Shown piece after piece: positions 53,229 to 64,000 of a stretch of DNA of 64,000 nucleotides. Source of the stretch: Sugiyamaella lignohabitans (taxonomy: Eukaryota > Ascomycota > Dipodascomycetes > Dipodascales > Trichomonascaceae); assembly GCF_001640025.1 (NCBI RefSeq), contig NC_031672.1, positions 5,518,001 through 5,582,000 on the forward strand, written 5' to 3'. Within the stretch, counting starts at the first letter, position 1. Every line of letters begins with the position of its first letter. The translations under genes were made by a program, and so were the position numbers. A model generated the notes under the pieces. The model did not search any database. It was not told the DNA's origin and saw only the letters and a list, made by a program, of their open reading frames with translations.

Positions 53229-54296
53229 ATTTGGCAACCAAAGTTGTAAATAGCTTTCTTTGTGTGATAGTAGACAAATCTGTAACCGTTTTCTAAGCTG
53301 TTTTTGGTTCCACTTTCAATTTTAAAACAATATTTGCGAGTGAGAATAGTAACTACTGGAACTGCTACCAGTTACCATCCAGTGACGAGATTTCTAATAC
53401 CTTAAATCTTGTCTTAAATCTTCTTGCAAAACTTCGATCTGATATAACAAAAACAATAAGGTTCGATAAACAATCTGCGGCTCAAATCTCGCCAAGGCCC
53501 TCTTTATGCGCGACCGCCTTGATCCCGCAGATTACCAACAACTTACTCAGCGACAACTGCAGAGCTCGTGCTTTATACACTTCGTACAGATGCGGCAAAC
53601 AATCTTCGGTGCCCAGGAGTCTGTTCCGTTATTATCACTGGACCGATTTTAGTAGCTTGGGTCTCTCATAGTGAACCTAGGCTGCAGCTATCGTCAAGTT
53701 CAGGGTCTCACTCTTATGCGATGATCGACGCCAAGACCCCTTCCAGCAAGCACAGCAAAGACGGTACGCTACGGGCATGAAAACAAGGGTTAAACGAACT
53801 TTATTTCAATCGGTGCCTACATTTAGCTGCTTGTTCTACTAGGTCACTGCAAACGGGCCGGCGGCCAGCCTGGGTAGTAAAGTGGGCAGGCGGCTTGGCA
53901 AATGCGCAGCAAGCGGACAACAATCGCTTCAAGAAACCAAGCCCAACCAAGACTGTCAAACTGTGGGGCGGAGCCCCAGACTCCTTTTGCTCCTCTCCGG
54001 TCACACCTCTAGGGCGATAACTTGGCCCAAAAAGATTCACTGCGAAACCAATTTTTTCAAAACTAAATAAATATATATATATATATAAACCACAGAACCT
54101 TGGAAATAAAAAAGATGGAGGTTGTCCTTGTATCAGCGGCTAGTGAGCTCACTTCATTAGCAAGAATCAGGGGGAGAGGGGTATATAGGCAGAACACATA
54201 ACAAAGAAATAAACACACAAATCATATATAGAGAAGAGAATATGTCATGACATCACATAAATAAGAACTCGTGTTTTAGACGAGCGGTGTGTGCGA
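53229..54296. other. intergenic region between LtrA-like gene and YAP1
   Basis: 1.07 kb: LtrA promoter on the left, YAP1 3' flank on the right. Short frames on both strands (53568-53780 plus, 53801-54040 minus) have no recognisable content. An (AT)8 microsatellite lies at 54071-54087. Confidence 0.5.
54071..54087. repeat. (AT)8 microsatellite
   Basis: Simple ATATATATATATATATA tract about 210 bp beyond the YAP1 stop codon. Confidence 0.85.
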
Positions 54297-55982
54297 TCAG
54301 CTGAAAGCGTTGAGAACCTTGTCAACGTCCTTCTCGGTCAGCAAGACACCAGTCTCAGAACACTTGGCCTTTGCACGTAGTTCATGGCACAATCCATCAA
54401 TATCAATATCACCAAACTTTGGATGTTGGCAGATGCGGTCCCATACAGCAGTACAGTTCATGAGTTTGGATGGATTTGCAGGAACAGTCTCCTCATCAGC
54501 GGCGCCTGCGCCGACACTAGGTACTGTGTCAGCCAGTGGATCTACACCGGCATCGACACCCGGTACCACAGGAACAGCAAAAGAGTTGTTGGTCCCTTGT
54601 TCCTTAACCAAGTCCGCGTTCTTATTAAGCATCTCAAAGGCAGTGTTTGCAATGGGGTTCTCTAGTGGGTCAAACATGCTATATTCTGAAGTTGCCAGCT
54701 CAGGGAGTGTGAACTGCTCACCGTCAAACAACGGGTCTCTGTATTCACTAATGAAATCCACGTCAAACTCTGATGGCGAGAAGATTCCACCAAGTCCTGA
54801 TCCTGGTGGAGTTCTTGAAGACGTTGAGCTTGTCATGGCTCCAGTATTACCAGCTCCTCCGCCAGCAACCACTTGAGGGGATGCAGAAGAAGTCCATGGA
54901 ATAGATCCCGCTGTGATCACAACTGGAGATCCCTTGGCACTCGGGGCCTTGGGCACTGGGTGGTCCTTAGTACCGCATGCAAGAGACAACTGATCACAAA
55001 ACTCATCTGGCTGGGGTTCACCTAAACTAGACGATCTTCTGAAAGAGTCAACACTAGTAGCAGGAGAAGATGACGCTGCCGACATAGGAGATGCACTCGA
55101 GATAGATCCAAATGGTGATTCGCTAGTACCGCTCTTTCTAGACTGGAACTTGCCGCTGGTGGCACTGTTAATACTGTTCACACTTGAACCAGAAGGTCGC
55201 TTCTTGTCTCCATTAGAAAAGAATGGGAACTCGAATGTGAACGGCTTTGTAGCTCCTGTGCTGCCGAGAGTAGCAGTTGAGCCACCAAGGTCCTGATTAA
55301 GTAGAACAGTGTTCTTAGTGTTAGTAGGAACATTTGGGTTCAATCCTCCCTTGCTAGTTTGACGATATTTCTTCAACTCTTCCTGTAACCGTTCAACTTG
55401 TAAGCGCAAAAAGTTATTTTCATCATTAGTAGCAGTGGCTTCATTTTCCAATTGTAATACACGATCTTCAAGTTCCTTTAAATGTCTTTCCTTTCGCTCT
55501 CTAAAAGCACGCTGAGCGGCACGGTTTTGAGCTTTACGCTTGTTTTCAGGTTCCTTCTCTTCAGGCTTTCTACCAGCCTTCTTGGCAGCTGCGGCAGCTG
55601 CTGCAGCTACCTTAGAAGAAGACACTGTACTTGAAGCATCGGCCTTTGCGGCCTTTGACTTGATATTGTCGCTTTCAGTATTAGCCTCAGACTTAACTTG
55701 AACAGGCTCCTCCGAGTTCTCACGGTCAGGAGAAGCAATCTTGCGCTTCTCTGGTAATGAAAACGTATTGTTTGGAGAAGGTGTTTCATTAGGCGACAGA
55801 GTCACCGATTCAACAGATATTGGTGAATACATAAGATTGTTCGAGTTATTGAACTTATCTTGGGCAAAAGTATCACCATCAATCAGAAAGTCCCCTTCCG
55901 ACTCCTTGCCGTAGTTGTCAAAGAAAGGGTTCTCTTCGTTGACAAATTCATGAATAGATTTGGCTGATGTAGTCATCTTCAT
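54297..55982 (-). CDS. YAP1: Yap1/Pap1-type bZIP oxidative-stress regulator
   Basis: AP-1-like transcription factor that moves to the nucleus when its cysteines are oxidised and activates antioxidant genes. 561 residues from the first ATG; an ATG two codons later (55976) is the likely start if the 5'-UTR intron is real. Basic region at 143-166 (ENKRKAQNRAAQRAFRERKE) followed by a leucine zipper to about 204. The n-CRD is EFCDQLSLACGTKDHP with Cys329 and Cys336; the c-CRD is VWDRICQHPKFG through LCHELRAKAKCSETG with Cys518, 532 and 541, overlapping the nuclear export region. A poly-Ala run (126-133) precedes the basic region. Redox-sensing cysteines typical of Yap1 are therefore present. Confidence 0.94.
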   Translation of the reverse strand: MKMTTSAKSIHEFVNEENPFFDNYGKESEGDFLIDGDTFAQDKFNNSNNLMYSPISVESVTLSPNETPSPNNTFSLPEKRKIASPDRENSEEPVQVKSEANTESDNIKSKAAKADASSTVSSSKVAAAAAAAAKKAGRKPEEKEPENKRKAQNRAAQRAFRERKERHLKELEDRVLQLENEATATNDENNFLRLQVERLQEELKKYRQTSKGGLNPNVPTNTKNTVLLNQDLGGSTATLGSTGATKPFTFEFPFFSNGDKKRPSGSSVNSINSATSGKFQSRKSGTSESPFGSISSASPMSAASSSPATSVDSFRRSSSLGEPQPDEFCDQLSLACGTKDHPVPKAPSAKGSPVVITAGSIPWTSSASPQVVAGGGAGNTGAMTSSTSSRTPPGSGLGGIFSPSEFDVDFISEYRDPLFDGEQFTLPELATSEYSMFDPLENPIANTAFEMLNKNADLVKEQGTNNSFAVPVVPGVDAGVDPLADTVPSVGAGAADEETVPANPSKLMNCTAVWDRICQHPKFGDIDIDGLCHELRAKAKCSETGVLLTEKDVDKVLNAFS

Positions 55983-56161
55983 TCGAATGTTAGTAACTCT
56001 GTTGACTCAGCTTGCCATCAATAGAGAAGAGCGTGACATTTACTCATCGAGAGAAATAGTAAATGCATGAAAGATACACAGAATGGGTCACCTAACGAAT
56101 AGCAAATCGTCACCACGTCACCAGACACCTTTCACTATCCATAACTTCTGGAAATACTCAC
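55977..56161 (-). other. probable 5'-UTR intron of YAP1
   Basis: On the minus strand GTGAGT begins at 56161; TACTAAC (55995-55989) and an AATGAAG acceptor end at 55977, directly before the ATG at 55976. If spliced, the first in-frame ATG (55982) lies in the intron and the protein starts MTTSAKSIHEF. Confidence 0.5.
56003..56009. promoter_or_regulatory. TGACTCA AP-1/Gcn4-type site at the YAP1 5' end
   Basis: Exact TGACTCA heptamer about 20 bp before the YAP1 frame, inside the predicted 5'-UTR intron. It is the classic Gcn4/AP-1 site; a single copy can be chance. Confidence 0.3.
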
Positions 56162-58252
56162 TTTTCCTATCAACACTATTTAAAATTATTAAGTTTAAGT
56201 TTCGAAATACTCAAATTCTCTACCGTCGATACTGGCAGGTTGCGTAATGTTGAAGCCGTTGTTACCGTCTGATAATCTTAGCTGTATGTATGTTAAGTTT
56301 TATGGCTGCTATTGCTATAATCAGCTGTTATAATTTTGCAAGAAAATATAACTATTATTTTCGAACCGGTTTACTGAATTTGCAATATATCGAAGGGTAC
56401 TATAATCGCTGTAGAGATATTTAATACTGCTGATACTAATGCTTAACAAATCTCACTGACGTTGTCGTCAAACAGTACAGTTTGATACTATTCGGAACTT
56501 CTACAGACAAAGAAACCTCAGAAACGTCGAGTCATTCAAACACCTCACAAAAATACACACTCCCTCAAAAACCCGGTACCAGTCAAACTCGCTAAAAAGT
56601 CGTCCTTTAGTTGTTAGCTTTTTCTGGTTTTTTTTTTTTTGTAGCAGGTGATTAAGATGTTAGAAGGCAATGGTTTTAAGTGGGAAGCTATATTGATTTG
56701 TAATTATATAATGATAACGCCGCAAGGGCAAGGGTGAGTACCTGGGGAGGGGTTGGCTGTGCTTCTAGCGATGATACTGAGGCAGGCGTGCGGGCAGATG
56801 CGTTGCTAGTACGATTGTGGTTGGGACTTTTTTGACATTTTGAACGGATAGAGCTAGATCGGACCGGATGAGAGCGGAGACTGATGGATTTGCACAGACA
56901 GTGCATGCATAGAAGATGGAATCTGGGCATGTCATGTCCAGCGTGGCAGCGAACTCTCTCTCTATGTCTGGACATTTCTTTACTGCGTGGAAGAAGCGAG
57001 AAGCAAACTGACAGGGTCCATCTGTCCATCTGCGCACCACTTAACGGGCTAGGGTATTTCCGCATAGTAACTTTAATTTAAAAGTTTCGGTAGGGGATAT
57101 ACGATTAGCTTGTAAGGAACGATTGTTTTTTTTTTTTGTTAGGTCTTTAGTCTCTGGCGAAATTCCATCGTTCCTAGTCCGTATAACCGAATTAAGGACC
57201 CCTATTTTCTCTTAGGTTGCGACCCGGTTTCCTGCGTTATCCGGATCCCCTGAATATTGCCAACAACAGCACCAGATCCGTGTTGAGGCACTGGACTGGT
57301 ACCAGCATGTCCAACGCAGTTCCCTGCATCCTTAGTCACCCTGAACCTGCTTGAAAGAGAGTTTAGTACCCACCTTGCACCAACTGGCTGGAATTGATGT
57401 GACTCAAGGGCAAGGAAGTGGAGGTAATATGCAGTTAAAAAGGTTCTAGAGCAGGAAGTAGGTCTCTCTCTGCATGCCACAGGGCATGATCGGAGAGTGG
57501 ACCTGTTGGCGGTTACCGCGAGTATTAATAGTTAATATGAGTCAATAAAGTATGAATTTGGCCGTAAACCCAGCATTCGAAGCTGCTAATGTGCCGGATA
57601 TGACGATGCCAAGGCCGAGACTGCTCCTACGCTCTGATCTCAGCGCTACCACAATGACCCGCAACCTTAAATCTGGTGCACGAGACGTATGCTCTTCTAA
57701 GTCAGGGAATAGTACTATAAAGGTCAGCTTGTGCCATGCCGGCCTCCGGCGCCCCAGACCCTGTGGATCTTACTTCGCAGGAGATTGCTGGGACCGTCGG
57801 AGGAGCGCCTGGAGCGAAGCGAGAGGAGCAGTGGAGTTTGGGGTCTAGCCGCAGCCGCTGGAGGTATCTGGGCCATTCTGGGAGGAGCCCCGACATGAAA
57901 GAGGATTAGCTTGTGTAGGTGATAATTAGGGTACATATGTGATGCAGGTCCCAACGGCGGGCGAAGATCAATGAGGCTAAGGCAAAATTGGATCGAAAGT
58001 GGGACTGGTAGTTCGACTGGGTTGTGTGATGAATATTAGAAGTTCAGGATTTGGATACATAGCCCAGTGGTCCGTAGAAATAGTGATTGTCTTTTGGTAA
58101 GCCAATTACGTTTCAACTCATTGGTTCAAATTATATTTAGACCGACGAAGGACAGGCCCGCTTTAGGAAAGTGGGCTCCGAAGCAAACAAGTTGAATTAA
58201 TTAGCTATGATAAATAAAGTACACAAATAACAGTCGCGATCATACATAGTGA
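56162..58252. other. 2.1-kb gene-free region upstream of YAP1
   Basis: Frames of 60-125 codons on both strands (for example 56688-57065 minus and 57552-57848 plus) have no recognisable motifs. A GC-rich segment at about 57730-57900 contrasts with AT-rich flanks. An 8-bp inverted repeat ATGTCCAG/CTGGACAT lies near 56934-56974. T runs occur near 56628-56640 and 57126-57137. No tRNA or known RNA gene identified. Confidence 0.5.
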
Positions 58253-58571
58253 CTAGAAAAGTCTTTCCAAAGTAGCCAGTTCATTCTCTAGGATGCGAAC
58301 CTTGGCTCGATAATGGTTGATATCCCTCTGAAGCTGATGGCGAATCTCGAATGAATTTTCAGGTGCTAAAACACTTGTTAATATATATTATAAGCAGATC
58401 ACGATTTTTCGTCCGGCATACCGCTGTTTGCAAGACAATAGAATACTTACCAAATCGCTGCTCAATGTCACGAAGTTCTGTGGTAAGATCATCGCAGAGC
58501 CTGTGCATACCGTGAATCTTCTGAACAAGTTCGGCTTTCTTTGCGTTAGCGTTGGATCTAGGGACACTCAT
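58253..58571 (-). CDS. small coiled-coil protein of unknown function, two exons
   Basis: I do not recognise this protein. Exon 1 (58571-58451) encodes MSVPRSNANAKKAELVQKIH and continues through CDDLTTELRDIEQRF; exon 2 (58365-58253) continues APENSFEIRHQLQRDINHYR and ends LENELATLERLF. The 85-bp phase-1 intron has GTAAGT, an ATTAAC branch-like site and GTGTTTTAG. The spliced 77-residue product reads as two amphipathic helices with hydrophobic residues about every three to four positions and charged residues between, separated by a short turn (APENS). Size and style recall small subunits of kinetochore, tethering or Mediator-like assemblies, but I cannot assign one. The start is the only nearby ATG; the frame before it begins with GTG. 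Confidence 0.65.
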
Positions 58572-60241
58572 TTTCACGGCAATTAGAATTAAGTCAAAGT
58601 TTTTTATATAAAAAAAGTGCGGTTTGTTGGCTCTTTATCCTTTTCACGCTACAATCCTCGAGTGTGACAGGTTCACATGTAGTCTCCTTACGACACCCCC
58701 GCTCGTCTCCTGTTCGAGGATAGGCTTGTAGCAGCGCACAAACACAACGCACTAGGCTCCACTCCCAAGCAATGCCACTGTTTAAAAACGGGCTGCTTGC
58801 ACCTATAAATTTATTTCCACCACTGACTGCTCGCAAAAAGCTTCCACATGCATATTACCTAGCATGAATGTGTCACAAACTGACCCTGTGACGCAGTGAC
58901 ATGTTAGGATAATGCACCCAATGGCCAGAAAGATAGCGATAACTGGGCTTAATTTCCCAAATTGGGCTGATAGGCTATAACCAAGCTGACCTCCTGACTG
59001 TGTTTGGGGATGTTTCATATTACTTCCCTCCTGATTTGGTTCTATAGTTGCCTCATTTAGAAGTTCCAGGGGTATCCTCCACCTGTTAACCGTCGATCTC
59101 GCAGGCCGACCAAAGAATACGCTTAGAGGCATCCGCGGTCTGCAAAATGGAATTAGCCTAAATGGCACTTGGAATATTGTCAGTACTCGAGGGCATATCG
59201 CTATTTTTCTGTACGCTGAAAGAGACAGCTTAAAATAATAGCATCACTACATACTCTTCATTCACTATGCACTAAATCTGCAAAACATTCACCAGCTTCC
59301 AGTAGTTATGAAAGCCCAAACAATCTCTCTCTGTATTTCAGAAGAATTTACCTGGCTTGTCACTGAAAAACATTCACATCATTCCATACCAAAAAAACCA
59401 CTGATCCATGTCACGTGATAAGTATGTTTCAAGTTCACAGTGCCTTGTTTTTATAGAAAAAAACTTCATACCCAACAAATTGAGATGTCTGCTCAGTATA
59501 TAAGGGTCGGGACGAGTTACTAACACTCATCCTCCCCCTAAACTGCATATTCGATCCCTCAATCCCTCTATCAGCAACCTGCTATGCATCCCAAAATGCG
59601 TGTAGGCCCACCGGCCTGCAGTCCGATAAGCAATTCAAAGATAGTATATATAATAATTAATATTCCACCAAGATCCTAACATGGGCATAATGAACCAAAT
59701 ACATATCACCCGTTGCCGCCTGACTCGGGTGCATGTCCCAATTTTTCTAAGCTTGCTTGCGTCGGCTCTGCTTGAAACCAGCCTCCCGACATTTATGCAC
59801 GTCTACAGGGTCCAATTAAGCACAATCTGCGTGCGGCTCATTAAGCTGTACCCGTTTCCGGTACATCGGGCGTGGATCTGAATTCTATGCAAGACTCCGA
59901 AACCCATATATAAGGATCACAAAGGATATCGAACCACTACTTACTTGTACACAATTGATAGCACAAAGGTTAAAGGCACGGTGTGAACGACGGATAGTGA
60001 GTATAGTGTAAATTTGGCGTGTTTGATTCGGCGGGGTCAATTGGCCAAGACGGTTTTGTCATACGATTTTGAGTCGTTTAACAACACATTGACCTCGCTT
60101 TCCGCTCGATGGAGGTTCAATTCCCGGAACCAGTTTTCCAGCTTCGCTCAGCACATTGAGCAAGCCCATTGAGAATACCAACTATGGGCATTTATAGATC
60201 CTGGTCACTGGAGATAGGAGTATTACGGGCAACAGCTAACA
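58572..60241. other. 1.7-kb intergenic region upstream of GDB1
   Basis: Divergent promoter region. A 121-codon minus-strand frame (58803-59168) includes a hydrophobic stretch but no recognisable family. Near 60033-60135 there are A-box-like and B-box-like tRNA motifs that do not fold into a tRNA. A GTGAGT at 59997 followed by TTTATAG at 60197 could mark a GDB1 5'-UTR intron, but the branch site is poor. Confidence 0.45.
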
Positions 60242-63200
60242 ATGACAAGGACAATGGGCGAAAAGAAGAACATTGTTTACGTTATTCCCTTGTCGGAAGC
60301 CGGAGATCCGGTATTAACAGGAGACGGCAAATTTTTGAGATTGCCAATTCCCCACGAGCCATATGTTGTCCGAATTGTTTTATTTTCGTGGCTGAAGTTT
60401 GTGCAAAAGGGATCATTTTGGTGTAATGCTCCATTGGACCCATCGACTCCATTTGACAGACATAAGTACTATGAATACCCGCTCAAAACGACTGATTGCG
60501 GATTCTCTGAGGACATTCATGTTGATATCAAAATATTCGCTGGTGGTCCTTACTCGTGTTACATCACATACAAGCCACCATCTGAGGACTACTTCTCTCA
60601 TGTTGATTCAAATGCAGTCAATGGCCAACGAGCTGTCACTGCCGCCAATGGCGTCGATCCTGAGATTATTACGTCAACCAAGAAGTTCCACTTCATTGTT
60701 TCAACTGGATTTTCTTTGGGAGGAAAACCAATTGAGCTTGACTCTTTATCCATTCAGACAGTCTTGTCCAAATTAATGGGTCCTGTCAATACATGGGGGC
60801 CGAAGCTTAAGGCCATTAAAGACAAGGGATATAACATGATCCATTTCACTCCGTTGCAATACAGAGGAGCATCTGATTCACCCTTTTCTATCTATGACCA
60901 GCTTGACTGGGATCCAAAATGTTTCCCCAATGGTGAAGATGATATTGCACAACTGGTCTCGGACATGGAACATAAGTATGGATTATTATCGCTAACTGAT
61001 GTAGTACTCAATCACACTGCACATAACTCTGATTGGTTGAGATCTCACCCTGAGGTTGGATACTCGGTTGAAACTGCCCCTCATCTGAAACCTGCTTTAG
61101 ATCTCGACACCCAACTTCTTGATTTCTCGGCTAAGTTGTCAGAACTGGGTCTTCCCGACTCTGTTGAGAGCACTGGTGATTTAGACCGCATTATTGGTTC
61201 CCTAAAGGATCATGTATTAGAGCCTATTCGACTTTGGGAGTATTATGTTGTAGATGTTCAGAAAACATGCAAGGATACTGTCGATTTTATTAACAACAAG
61301 GACAAGTTCGCGAAGGTCATAGCTTCGCCTGTGCCTCAAGACGTTGTTGGTGATCTACAAAAATTGGCTAAGTTTGTTAAAGAGAAGGCCGCGCTCAATT
61401 TTGATAGATTCGGTGAAGGAAGATATTTACGCGAGTTACACATCCCTACTTTCGTATCGATTATCAAAACTTTGTTTCCAGGAACCGGTACTACTTCTGC
61501 TGTCCATTATGAGGCTAAAATCCGTCAAATAGTTGACGAGATTAACGAACCTTTGTACCAGGAGTATGATGACGAAGTGTCAGTTATTACCAGCCAACTG
61601 TACAATCGGGTGAAATATACTCGTCTTGATGGAGATGGTCCTAGGTTGGGCAAGATCACTAAAGAATCTCCATTAACAGACCCATACTTTACTCGTATTG
61701 TTACCCACCCTGAAGCACCAGGTGGAAAGCGAAACCTTGCTTTAGTTAATAATGGATGGATCTGGAGTGGCAACCCTCTGATTGACTTTGCCAGCAACAA
61801 GTCCAGAGCTTACCTCCGCCGTGAAGTCATTATTTGGGGAGACTGCGTCAAGTTGAGATATGGTGAAAAGCACGAGGACTCGCCTTTTTTGTGGGACCAC
61901 ATGAAGAAGTATGCTCAGTTATTGGCCAAGTATTTCCACGGCTTCCGTATTGATAACTGTCACTCAACTCCTATTCATGTAGGGGAGTACTTCCTCGATA
62001 TGGCCCGTCTTGTACGTCCAAATCTTTACACAGTTGCAGAGCTCTTCACCGGTTCGGAGGAAATGGACAAAATCTTTATTGAGCGTCTTGGACTAACTTC
62101 CTTGATCCGTGAAGCTATGCAGGCTTGGTCAGTACAAGAACTTTCTACTTTGGTTAATAAGAATGGTGGCAGACCAATGGGTTCTTTTGCTAAACAACCA
62201 CTCGTCAACCACGGTGAGAGATGGTCCTCAAACGAAGAGGTACATCTCGTTCGAGCATCTCCTATTCACGCTTGGTTCATGGACTGCACCCATGATAATG
62301 AAAGTGCAGCAGAAAAGCGAACTGTTGAAGACACATTGCCATCAGGTGCTCTGGTTGCCATGTGTGCTTGTGCTGTAGGATCTACAGTTGGCTTTGATGA
62401 ATGTTATCCGAAATCTTTGAATGTTGTCACAGAAGAGAGACAATATACATTTGGTGGTGGAATTTCCGAAATCAAAAAGGTTCTCAATGATGCTCACTTT
62501 GAAATGGGTCAACTAAATGCCGATGAAACATATACCCATCACGAAGGACAATATATTACTGTGCACAGAGTTGATCCTAGCTCTGGTGAAGGCTATTTCT
62601 TGATTGCCAGAACAAAGTTTCACCCAGACTCTGATCAGAGGCGTAAGTATAACGATATACAAGGAAAATAAGGAAAACCAACTAACAACCTCTTTATAGT
62701 CTCTGATGTGGTATTGAAAGGTACTCGTGCAGAATGTGTATTGGCCGTTGCATTAGCCGTTGACGATAGTAAGGAAGCTCATAATCAAGATGACAATAAG
62801 GTATATGGAATTCCCACTAAGATCGTTACTCTTGAGAAGCCACATATTGATGTTGTCGAAGAAGAAGGTGAGACTACCAGTATTATCCGATCTCCTCATG
62901 ACTTTCCACAAGGCTCGATTGCTCTGATTAAGACATATCAGACATTTGTTGACAAGGAGCTGGATAATTTGGTAAGGAGTGGTGCTCGAGAGGCAGTGGA
63001 AAAACTGAATTGGAATGATTTGAACGTTGCTCTGTACCGTTGTGAGAGCGAAGAACGTGACTCCAGTCGAGGTAAGGAAGGGGTTTACGTTGTGCCTGAT
63101 CATGGTGCCCTGGAGTATGCTGGTATTCAGGGATGGGCATCAGTATTAGAAGAGGTTGTTTTGTCAAATAACCTGGGACATCCACTTTGTGCCAATTTGC

Positions 63201-64000
63201 GAAATGGCAGATGGGCGTTGGACTACACGGTTAACAGATTGCGTAATTACGTAGATGAATTTCCCAATCTACAACCTCTGATTGAGTGGTACGAAGTAAG
63301 GTTCAATAGGATCAGACAATTGCCTCCATTTTTGATTCCGAGATATTTTGCATTGATCCTATATACAATCCACTCATCTTGCACCCGAAGAGCTCTTTCC
63401 CTTATGCCTCAGTCATACCAAAAATCTACTTTGTTTTTACAGGAATTAGCTATGGTTTCTGTGCAGATGGTAGGCAAGCTACCCAGCGCTTCAGTATTCC
63501 CATTCGAGCAGGTTGGTTCTATGGCCGCAGGATTGCCTCATTTTTCACGAGATTATATGAGATGTTGGGGTAGAGATGTATTTATCTCGTTACCAGGCCT
63601 GCTACTTGCGTTAGGTAGACATGAAGACGCAAAAAACCACATTTTGGCTTTTGCTGCAACTCTTAAACATGGACTCATCCCTAACTTACTTGACTCGGGA
63701 AGGAATCCAAGATACAACGCCCGTGATGCGACCTGGTTCTTTTTACAGGTGGTACAGGAATATACTCAAAAGGTTCCTGATGGCCAAGATATTCTATTCG
63801 AAAAGGTAAAGAGAAGATTCCCCCTCGATGATACCTATGTGCCTGTAGACGATTCTCGTGCTTTCTCACATTCATCCTCTATAAAGGAAATTGTTTATGA
63901 GATCCTCAGTCGCCATGCCAAAGGTATTAAATTCCGCGAGGCTAATGCTGGTACCAATCTGGACTCTCAAATGCGAGATGAGGGTTTCAACCAGAATATC
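60242..64000 (+). CDS. GDB1: glycogen debranching enzyme, 5' part, at least two exons
   Basis: Bifunctional 4-alpha-glucanotransferase and amylo-1,6-glucosidase that removes branch points during glycogen breakdown. Exon 1 is 60242-62642 and exon 2 runs from 62700 to the right edge, still open; about 1234 of some 1540 residues are visible. The 57-bp phase-1 intron (GTAAGT at 62643; AACTAACAACCTCTTTATAG) joins DSDQR to LSDVVLKGT. Transferase-domain motifs: GYNMIHFTPLQYRGASDSPF, LLSLTDVVLNHTAHNSDWL, GFRIDNCHSTPIHVGEYFLD and WFMDCTHDNESAAEKRT. The glucosidase domain appears in exon 2: HFSRDYMRCWGRDVFISLPG, HGLIPNLLDSGRNPRYNARD and ATWFFLQ. An ATG at 60254 is an alternative start. Confidence 0.96.

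Noticed and set aside
58803..59168. 121-codon minus-strand frame with one hydrophobic segment
   Set aside because: No homology recognised, no splice or promoter context, and the hydrophobic run alone is weak evidence.
60033..60135. tRNA-like A box (TGGCCAAGACGG) and B box (GGTTCAATTCC) upstream of GDB1
   Set aside because: The T stem pairs at only two of five positions and no matching acceptor stem can be drawn; at best a degenerate relic.

Overview
This is nuclear chromosomal DNA of an ascomycete yeast (Saccharomycotina). The gene set is that of a yeast: TEL1, RSM25, PDB1, PUT1, a tricalbin, SEC9, DPH6, RIB4, NOP8, CTR9, PSF3, HMG1, TRM82, RPL25, PAC1, MAM3, a YAP1-type bZIP factor and GDB1. 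Short introns are frequent. I can place 13 coding introns in 10 of 25 genes. Most have GTAAGT donors (also GTGAGT, GTGAGA, GTATGT) and a CTAAC branch motif close to the acceptor. CTG codons fall at conserved leucine sites in RIB4 and GDB1, so the standard code fits and a CUG-Ser yeast is unlikely. Intron richness, together with a hydroxyacid-oxoacid transhydrogenase, an LtrA-like protein and an AT-1 acetyl-CoA transporter, suggests an early-branching lineage (Trichomonascaceae/Dipodascaceae-like). That placement is inference.

Layout. 1-9.4 kb: 3' part of TEL1 (cut by the left edge), RSM25, PDB1 with an 829-bp intron, and the acetyl-CoA transporter. 10.6-18.4 kb: PUT1 and a large tricalbin. 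18.7-31.9 kb is the densest part: SEC9/DPH6 (divergent), RIB4, NOP8/CTR9 (divergent), a four-exon PSF3 that no single open frame reveals, a BTB protein and a cytochrome-b5-like membrane protein. 32.1-43.2 kb: a Zn2Cys6 regulator, HMG1, TRM82 and RPL25. 44.5-53.2 kb: PAC1/LIS1, MAM3, the transhydrogenase and the LtrA-like protein. 54.3-64 kb: YAP1-like factor, a long gene-poor stretch with one 77-residue coiled-coil gene, and GDB1, cut by the right edge.

No operon, cluster, mobile element, CRISPR or recognisable tRNA/rRNA gene was found. The genes are housekeeping functions: DNA damage and replication (TEL1, PSF3), transcription (CTR9, YAP1, Zn2Cys6), translation (RSM25, RPL25, NOP8, TRM82, DPH6), membrane traffic and contact sites (SEC9, tricalbin, PAC1), and metabolism (PDB1, PUT1, RIB4, HMG1, GDB1, transhydrogenase).

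The most useful observations are the splice reconstructions, three probable 5'-UTR introns (HMG1, MAM3, YAP1), a HomolD-type box upstream of RPL25, and a small unrecognised spliced coiled-coil gene. I see no convincing new multi-gene system.
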